Positions 59,029-64,000 of a stretch of 64,000 nucleotides of DNA are shown one piece after another. Within the stretch, counting starts at the first letter, position 1, and every line of letters starts with the position of its first letter. This DNA is from JAVJSU01 sp040219275 (GTDB lineage: Bacteria > Chloroflexota > Anaerolineae > Aggregatilineales > Phototrophicaceae), in the NCBI GenBank assembly GCA_040219275.1, contig JAVJSU010000070.1, forward strand, positions 42,297-106,296, in the 5' to 3' direction. The translations under genes and the position numbers were made by a program. Under the pieces are notes generated by a model, which saw nothing but the letters and a program-made list of their open reading frames with translations, did no database searches and was not told where the DNA came from.

Positions 59029-60025
59029 CAGTTACCATGTCAAGAATAATCACACCATCGCGCAGTGCTGTCGCCAGTAAATTACCATCAGGACTCCAGG
59101 AAACATCATTTGCCGATTCACCTAGAAGTTCAACCGTCGTGTTCTCGCTCAAATTCCAGAGCAATACCCCGTCGTCACTTGAAACGGCAAGCACATCTTC
59201 TGAGGGTTTCCAATCTAATGCAGTCAGTGTGCTCGAAACAGCGTATCTATCAATTTCTTGTCCTGTGGACACATCCCAAATTATCACTGAGCCATTGCGA
59301 TCACTGCTAGCAAGCCAGGAATTTTGACCGTGCCATGACAGACTAGTTATAGTAGCCTCATGCCCTGCTAACTCCAACACCAATTCCCAATCTGTGGTAT
59401 TCCAGACCTCAATCCTATGGTTTCCCATATTAGCAAAAGCAACTTGGTTACTATCATGAGGGCTGAAGGCGAGGTCTGAATAACCGACCTGCTCAATTTG
59501 GGAGAGATCAGATGCTATCGTATGAATGACGTGAAAATCCGAGGTGTCATAAAATCTAACCATCCCGCGAGGTGCGGTACCACTACTGGTAACCGCCAAT
59601 ATATCACCCGAAGGACTCCATGCCGCTGAGTTGAAAATCCGGTACTGAATATGACTTTCTAAGCTAATCTGTACCGCACGAGTTTCGCTGTCCCATAACT
59701 CTACATCGGGACTATTGGTAGCGACAATCATTTGCCCCATCGGTTGCCATGCAACATCCGTTACAGGACCGCCACCGCTCCAATTTAGTTGCGTGAGAGT
59801 GTCGCTTTCAACGTCATAAATGTATAGTTGATCCACACTGCCAATAAGTAGCTGTGTGCCATCAGAACGCCAATCAATCGCCGTCACTTCACCCATATCA
59901 TCTAACTGTGCCAGAACCTCATTCGTGGGAATTGATGATCTGGCTGGCGAAAAATAGTCACAGGAGGCGAGCAAGATGGTTAGCGCAAATATGATTAGGG
60001 CAAGGAAGACGTGTTTTCTATTCAT
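59018..60025 (-). CDS. WD40-repeat lipoprotein
   Basis: This protein of 335 residues starts at the ATG at 60025, which gives a signal peptide with lipobox LLASC (C22). The remainder is a seven-bladed WD40 propeller: AIDWRSDGTQLLIGSVDQLY, VAWQPMGQMIVATNSPDVEL, AWSPSGDILAVTSSG, LSWHGQNSWLASSDRNGSVI and VSWSPDGNLLATALRDGVII. It should be anchored to the outer face of the membrane as a binding scaffold. Its end overlaps the start of a truncated exported-protein frame. Confidence 0.88.
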   Translation of the reverse strand: MNRKHVFLALIIFALTILLASCDYFSPARSSIPTNEVLAQLDDMGEVTAIDWRSDGTQLLIGSVDQLYIYDVESDTLTQLNWSGGGPVTDVAWQPMGQMIVATNSPDVELWDSETRAVQISLESHIQYRIFNSAAWSPSGDILAVTSSGTAPRGMVRFYDTSDFHVIHTIASDLSQIEQVGYSDLAFSPHDSNQVAFANMGNHRIEVWNTTDWELVLELAGHEATITSLSWHGQNSWLASSDRNGSVIIWDVSTGQEIDRYAVSSTLTALDWKPSEDVLAVSSDDGVLLWNLSENTTVELLGESANDVSWSPDGNLLATALRDGVIILDMVTDEQ

Positions 60026-60065
60026 AGAGTAGATTATACATGGTTTATTCGTGGTGATGGGATTT

Positions 60066-60116
60066 GAGATAATCCCCCCTCTAAATCTCCCCCCGCTTCG
60101 CAAGGGGAGACTTGTT
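60066..60116. repeat. Dispersed repeat, family C
   Basis: GATAATCCCCCCTCTAAATC followed by CCCCGCTTCGCAAGGGGAGA is a family C hairpin upstream of the WD40 lipoprotein gene. It shares CCCCGCTTCGCAA with the copy at 47263-47311. Confidence 0.7.
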
Positions 60117-60162
60117 CTCCTTTATTACGAACTACATAAAGAAGTGATCAGGATAAAGGGGT

Positions 60163-61644
60163 TCACTCCATTAAGTGACCGATGGCGGTGTAGAGGTGGT
60201 GTTGGCGTTGGCGGGCATGGTGCAGGCGTTCGGCGATTTTGGGACGCGGTTGCAAAATGGCACGGACTTGCGGTGGCATCGCGTGGAAATCCACCCCGTC
60301 CAGATGATTCAATAGTAGCAACCCGACTCCCCGCGCCGTCACCTCCCCTTCTGCCAGCAAATGCACCGGATGATTGAGCGCATCGGAGATGAGTTGTGTC
60401 CACGCCGGAGAATTATCCAGCGCCCCGCCGGACGCATACACGGTCACGGAGTCACGGGCGAGTTGATGGGCAATGGCGGCTAGTCTCAGCGCGACCCCTT
60501 CCAGCGCGGCTTGCATGATGTCCAACGGGCTAGTGGATAGGCGCAATCCATGCAGGGTTCCGGTGGCTTCCATGCGCCAGCCCGGACTGCGTTCGCCTGC
60601 CAGCAGAGGCAAAAAGGTCAAGCCATGTGCATCGGGTTCGGCGGTGATGAGATGCGCTTCGATGATGGATGCGTCCGGCAAATTGAGCGTGTTTTTCGCC
60701 CAGTGGAAGATGTTGCCGCCTTCGGTAGTCGCCCCGCCGATGAGGTGTTGATTTTGCGCGCCGCGGTAGCTCCATAATCCAGCAGGCACAATTGGAGGCG
60801 TAACGCTATTTTCGATGATGCGTAAGGCGGCGGTTGTGCCGATGGTCAGCGCCATGTTCCCCGCAGAGACCGCACCGGAGCCAATATTCGCCGCCGCGCC
60901 ATCGCCCAGCGCCAGATAAAACGGGACATCGCGCAAGGCTTGCCAGCGTCCGGCATAAAGCGTGCTGAGTCCGCTTTGAGTGGCGGAAAAATCGGCTAGA
61001 GTCGGGAACATCGACGCAGATAAACCGAGTTCGTCCAGCCAGATTGTGTCCCACGAAAGCGCCGCACGATTGAGCAATCCGCTCCACGACGCGACGGAAT
61101 AACTACACGGCACATCCCGCCCGAACCAGTGTGCATAGCAATAGGTCGCCAGATCGAGCCATGTATTGACGCGATTGAATGTCTCCGGTTGGGTGCGTTT
61201 TAGCCAGTGCAAACGGGCTGGCTGATAGGCGGTATGCAGACGACATCCGGTGCGTTGATGGCTGGCTGAGAGGTCGATTTTCGTCTGAAGGAAGGTCACA
61301 TCATCGGCGGGTTGGAAATCTGCATAAGTATAAACAGGTGTGATGGGCGTGCCGTTTTCGTCGATGCCGAGCAGATTACCGACGAAGGTTGCCATCCCCA
61401 CAGCGCGGATATTTTTGGCTCGTGGATGGCGCAAAATGTCGTCGATACAGGCTTCCAGCAAGGCGCGCAGGTGGGGTGCTTCAGCGGTGGATGCGCCGTC
61501 TGTGTCGGTGTGAAATTGATGCTCACGGCGGGAAATTGCGCCGTCAATGGGTCTGGCATGGGCATCCATCAGCATAGCGCGGACGGATGAACTGCCGACA
61601 TCAAGGATGAGAAAATTGGGGTGGCGAGGGCTGTTTGTGGGCAA
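60163..61644 (-). CDS. FGGY-family carbohydrate kinase
   Basis: This 493-residue sugar kinase has the FGGY two-domain actin-like fold: FLILDVGSSSVRAMLMDAHA (phosphate 1), the mid-protein AALSWDTIWLDELGLS, LGDGAAANIGSGAVSAGNMA, MALTIGTTAALRI and the phosphate 2/adenosine segment VYASGGALDNSPAWTQLISD. The substrate is probably gluconate or a pentulose; the GDGAAANIGSG motif with IGTTAALR favours gluconokinase-like members. It is a single gene between two repeat-rich gaps. Confidence 0.9.
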   Translation of the reverse strand: MPTNSPRHPNFLILDVGSSSVRAMLMDAHARPIDGAISRREHQFHTDTDGASTAEAPHLRALLEACIDDILRHPRAKNIRAVGMATFVGNLLGIDENGTPITPVYTYADFQPADDVTFLQTKIDLSASHQRTGCRLHTAYQPARLHWLKRTQPETFNRVNTWLDLATYCYAHWFGRDVPCSYSVASWSGLLNRAALSWDTIWLDELGLSASMFPTLADFSATQSGLSTLYAGRWQALRDVPFYLALGDGAAANIGSGAVSAGNMALTIGTTAALRIIENSVTPPIVPAGLWSYRGAQNQHLIGGATTEGGNIFHWAKNTLNLPDASIIEAHLITAEPDAHGLTFLPLLAGERSPGWRMEATGTLHGLRLSTSPLDIMQAALEGVALRLAAIAHQLARDSVTVYASGGALDNSPAWTQLISDALNHPVHLLAEGEVTARGVGLLLLNHLDGVDFHAMPPQVRAILQPRPKIAERLHHARQRQHHLYTAIGHLME

Positions 61645-61956
61645 GGGTCGGTTACTCGATTTTGGTTGGTGGATAAACTTACCTCACCCCCGACCCCTCT
61701 CCAAAAATTAGAGAGGGGAGGTCTTTCCTAACAGAGGCAAGGTGCAATGATGATTCTGACTGATCTGAAAAGCATAACGCAAAGTCACGAAGAGACAAAG
61801 GCGCAAAGCGACGGCGATAAGGGCTATCGCATCAAAAATCTCATTAATTTAATGCTTTCATTCTGACGAATAGAAGTTTGTGAATGCTTCATGGTTTTGA
61901 ATTTAAGTATAATGAAAGGGACGATGTCTATTGATCTTATACTTTAAGTCTATGCC
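61645..61956. repeat. Intergenic region with families C and A
   Basis: No gene is seen. At 61681-61724 CCTCACCCCCGACCCCTCTC followed by TAGAGAGGGGAGG is a family C hairpin. At 61768-61813 AAAAGCATAACGCAAAGTCA followed by CAAAGGCGCAAAGCG is an inverted family A copy. The remainder up to 61956 is AT-rich and is the presumed promoter of the AraC gene. Confidence 0.7.
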
Positions 61957-62748
61957 ATGTATCTTCTACAAAAGCCGCGATATTCTGTCCTACATGATTA
62001 TATTGATAATTATTGGTGCCTAACCCTCGATCAAAATAGGCATGAATTTAACGAACACATATTTGCTGATGGGAAAGCAGACATCATCTTTAACTTTGGG
62101 GTATCTTATCAGCGCCAGACATCTGAACAAATCGCCGGTTCACAGATTGTTCGGGTAACGCATCTTGATGCACAGCGCGCTTATCCGTTGACGATTTCTC
62201 AGGTCGGGTCAATCCATCTCATTGGTGTGCGTTTACAGGTGGGCGCGTTACACGTATTTCTGGACGATATACCGCTTCATGAATTAACGGGCGAAATTGT
62301 CAGTCTCGATCACATATTTGGTAATGAAGGAAATGTGCTGGAGAGTAGACTCTTTGATCTGAAACGAGATTTTAATGCACAGGTCAACGTACTTGATCGT
62401 TTCTTTTTGAGTCGCTTAAAACCGAAAACACAGCTGACTCTGGTTAATGAGCTTGGCGCAAAACTGGTTTCTTTGCCGATTCACCAGATCAGCAAGGAAA
62501 TGGGCTATTCTGAGCGTACGTTACATCGTATGTTCAGAAAACAAACCGGGTTTTCGCCTACTCTGTATGCCCGAATGCTACGTTTCCAGTGGTCGTTATC
62601 GTTGCTACATGACGTAAGCTCTACGTTGTCGGAGATTGCGTACCAATGCGGGTATTATGATCAGGCACATTTTACAAAAGACTTCAAAGAATTTTCCGGC
62701 ATCACTCCTTCAGCTTTTCGCGCCAGCCTACAAAGCAACCCACGTTAA
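61957..62748 (+). CDS. AraC-family transcriptional regulator
   Basis: This 263-residue protein has an N-terminal sensing domain (about 1-150: LHDYIDNYWCLTLDQNRHEF, KADIIFNFGVSYQRQ, IHLIGVRLQVGALHVFLDDI) and a C-terminal AraC double helix-turn-helix (about 165-258: ISKEMGYSERTLHRMFRKQT, LSEIAYQCGYYDQAHFTKDF). It shares the domain plan of the AraC protein encoded at 22586-23413. The next gene, a DUF1801 protein on the same strand 90 bp away, is a likely neighbour in regulation. Confidence 0.92.
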   Translation: MYLLQKPRYSVLHDYIDNYWCLTLDQNRHEFNEHIFADGKADIIFNFGVSYQRQTSEQIAGSQIVRVTHLDAQRAYPLTISQVGSIHLIGVRLQVGALHVFLDDIPLHELTGEIVSLDHIFGNEGNVLESRLFDLKRDFNAQVNVLDRFFLSRLKPKTQLTLVNELGAKLVSLPIHQISKEMGYSERTLHRMFRKQTGFSPTLYARMLRFQWSLSLLHDVSSTLSEIAYQCGYYDQAHFTKDFKEFSGITPSAFRASLQSNPR

Positions 62749-62837
62749 TTTCTATAAACGTGTCCGAAATTTACAAGACTTCCTGATTTCGACAATGTAT
62801 CATGAGGGTTGTTTGTTGACTTAATGGAGCTAATCGA

Positions 62838-63230
62838 ATGCAATCTTTTACCCAGCTAGGCACGTTTGAAACCCTGCTTGAGAATGCTGACCCTAAGATC
62901 GCTACAATTGCGACGCAAGTACGCCAACTCATACAAAAATTACATCCTTATACGGTTGAAGTTCCGCGTACAAAGGAAAAAACAGCCACGTATGGTTTTG
63001 GCACTAAAAAAATGAGCGAGGCTTACGCATTTATATCCGTACACAAAAAACACGTCAATCTCGGCTTTTACCATGCGACAAAACTTGATGATCCACATGC
63101 GTTATTGGAAGGGACCGGTGCCTCCATACGTCACGTTAAGCTCCTTGATTTAGCAGATGTTGTTAACCCTGCAATCACAAACCTGGTTAACCACGCAATG
63201 ACAGAACGGAAAGACTCCTTAAATTTGTAA
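62838..63230 (+). CDS. DUF1801 / YdhG-like protein
   Basis: This 130-residue cytoplasmic protein of the DUF1801 kind contains IATQVRQLIQKLHPYTVEVP, TATYGFGTKKMSEAYAFISV, HKKHVNLGFYHATKLDDPHA and LEGTGASIRHVKLLDLADV. These follow the YdhG/iron-chaperone-like fold. TGGAGC before the ATG supports the start. It is distantly related in style to the DUF1801 protein encoded at 43446-43871. Role unknown. Confidence 0.8.
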   Translation: MQSFTQLGTFETLLENADPKIATIATQVRQLIQKLHPYTVEVPRTKEKTATYGFGTKKMSEAYAFISVHKKHVNLGFYHATKLDDPHALLEGTGASIRHVKLLDLADVVNPAITNLVNHAMTERKDSLNL

Positions 63231-63277
63231 TTTTCGTAAAAGCGGAACACGGAATATCTTTGTAAAGGAAGTGTTTG

Positions 63278-63775
63278 ATGGAATGGATACAACTGTTGAT
63301 TGGTACGGTGGTTGGTGGTGTCCTCTTGTTCATATGGAGTGGCATAACCAACAATCTGCCGTGGGGAATTGGTAGTATCGCGAATATTGAACAGGCACCC
63401 GAACTGGGCGAAGCGGTTCAAAAGCAACTTGACCTTGGAAATCGTGCGCTTTTTCTCAGTGATGTGGTTGCCGCGTTTGTTGTAGCTCGCCCTAAGTCGT
63501 ATTATTCCATTCCGCGCTATTTTGCGCTGGAATTTGCGACTCAGTTAGCGGTTGCGTTTTTACTATCGCTCATTATTGGTTTGACGGATGCGTTAACGTC
63601 AGAAACACAGCTAAGTTTGATTGTACTCATCGGTCTCATTGCCTCTTTTGGTACGCTATTTCAATACTGGAATTGGTGGGGTTTTCCTGCAAGGTTAGCC
63701 CTGGGATCATCTCTCAATTTAGTCATTGGATGGACAGTGGTTGGTTTTATCCTGATGCGCTTCATCATCGTTTAA
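63278..63775 (+). CDS. Small polytopic membrane protein
   Basis: This protein of 165 residues starts at the ATG at 63278, with AAAGGA 10 nt upstream. It has four hydrophobic helices (about 3-22, 79-100, 106-122 and 133-160). A hydrophilic part (about 23-70) between helices 1 and 2 contains ANIEQAPELGEAVQKQLDLG. I do not recognise a family with certainty. It lies 47 bp after the DUF1801 gene on the same strand and may be co-transcribed with it. Confidence 0.65.
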   Translation: MEWIQLLIGTVVGGVLLFIWSGITNNLPWGIGSIANIEQAPELGEAVQKQLDLGNRALFLSDVVAAFVVARPKSYYSIPRYFALEFATQLAVAFLLSLIIGLTDALTSETQLSLIVLIGLIASFGTLFQYWNWWGFPARLALGSSLNLVIGWTVVGFILMRFIIV

Positions 63776-63868
63776 ATGGCTCTATCGTTTCTTGTGAATT
63801 CTCATCGACTTGCATCCGATAATGCGAGACATGATTATGATGGTCAGAAAATATTTGAAAAATGAACT

Positions 63869-63890
63869 ACCCCGCAGCAAGCTACGGGGT
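63869..63890. repeat. IS200/IS605-type terminal hairpin
   Basis: ACCCCG (63869-63874) pairs with CGGGGT (63885-63890), with AGC/GCT pairing inside and one mismatch. Short mismatched hairpins of this kind are the recognition structures at IS200/IS605 ends. It lies one base beyond the stop of the partial transposase gene. Confidence 0.7.
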
Positions 63891-63891
63891 A

Positions 63892-64000
63892 TCAAAGTAA
63901 TCGTAGTTGCTGAGCATATAGTTTTGTATATTCGGTCTCTGTACCTTGTTTCTTCACATAGGCTCGGATTGTATCTTCGCTGGCATGTTGCCCGACTGTT
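63892..64000 (-). CDS. tnpA: IS200/IS605 TnpA transposase, 3' end only
   Basis: The last 35 codons of a gene entering from the right edge read TVGQHASEDTIRAYVKKQGT followed by ETEYTKLYAQQLRLL and TGA. The VG-x-x-x-E-x-I-x-x-Y-V-x-x-Q pattern is the C-terminal helix of Y1 single-strand transposases of the IS200/IS605 family. The catalytic His-x-His and Tyr lie outside the window. Together with the hairpin immediately downstream, this marks one end of an insertion sequence. Confidence 0.7.
   Translation of the reverse strand, partial: TVGQHASEDTIRAYVKKQGTETEYTKLYAQQLRLL

Noticed and set aside
1..64000. tRNA or rRNA genes
   Set aside because: I looked for T-loop motifs with acceptor stems and for conserved rRNA strings on both strands and found none I would support; a covariance search would be decisive.

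Overview
The window looks like a chromosomal segment of a free-living, saccharolytic bacterium, most likely a member of the Chloroflexota (Anaerolineae-like). This is an inference from overall character: about 50% GC, several secreted WD40-type beta-propeller proteins with Pro/Thr linkers, a lone sensory-rhodopsin-transducer (ASRT) domain protein, a PHAX-type RNA-binding-domain protein, a Uma2 protein, many orphan toxin-antitoxin parts, and numerous dispersed intergenic repeats. I saw no rRNA, tRNA, CRISPR array or prophage. One insertion sequence (IS200/IS605 type) is cut by the right edge.

Layout. 0.1-4.3 kb: an OmpR-type two-component pair, two small membrane proteins and an iron-type alcohol dehydrogenase. 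4.4-8.8 kb: molybdate uptake, with modB separated from a PadR-modA pair; this ModA carries an extra C-terminal domain resembling molybdopterin oxidoreductases, and no modC is present. 8.9-17.9 kb: alpha/beta hydrolase, membrane protein, ASRT protein, 4-OT tautomerase, HEAT-repeat protein, PHAX-domain protein, SH3/WD40 secreted protein, cytochrome c lipoprotein and PHP phosphoesterase. 18.0-25.0 kb: a scarred region with truncated copies of a glycosyltransferase, a HAD phosphatase, an ACT-domain gene and two response-regulator 3' ends, interleaved with intact HAD, AraC and DJ-1/PfpI genes. 25-31.8 kb: class II aldolase plus PfkB kinase, FGE-like secreted protein, P-loop kinase, Uma2, SUKH-like protein, sarcosine-oxidase-like flavoenzyme and a cytosolic periplasmic-binding-fold protein.

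32.4-43.4 kb is the most coherent functional unit. A LacI regulator sits behind a recognisable promoter with operator palindromes. It is followed by an ABC sugar importer (binding protein and two permeases, no ATPase), a cytoplasmic GH3 glucosidase, and an exported 1156-residue enzyme combining GH3, a CBM9-like domain and GH16. Together these predict secreted attack on a beta-1,3-glucan such as laminarin, import of oligosaccharides and intracellular hydrolysis.

44-53 kb, all on the minus strand: an ATGA-coupled trio (class I amidotransferase, zinc-ribbon protein, unknown protein), aldehyde dehydrogenase, SDR, a three-gene RelE-type toxin-antitoxin unit, a glutamine-synthetase-family gamma-glutamyl ligase, an antitoxin coupled to a truncated PIN toxin, and nicotinate phosphoribosyltransferase. 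Ligase, SDR, ALDH and amidotransferase together suggest amine catabolism through gamma-glutamylation. 53-64 kb: secreted beta-propellers, orphan antitoxins, a DUF3179 protein, an FGGY kinase, an AraC regulator, small proteins and the IS200 edge.

Intergenic DNA is rich in short repeat families: A, CCAAGACGCAAAGTGCGCC-like; B, a GGGCGACCTAACAGGTCGCC hairpin; C, CCCCTCTCC-type; D, TTAGATTTTAGATAAAAGA or CAGTTATCAGTGAACAG; E, ATTATAGAGGATTTCGCGG. Several gene 3' ends also survive as decayed remnants, pointing to active small-scale rearrangement.
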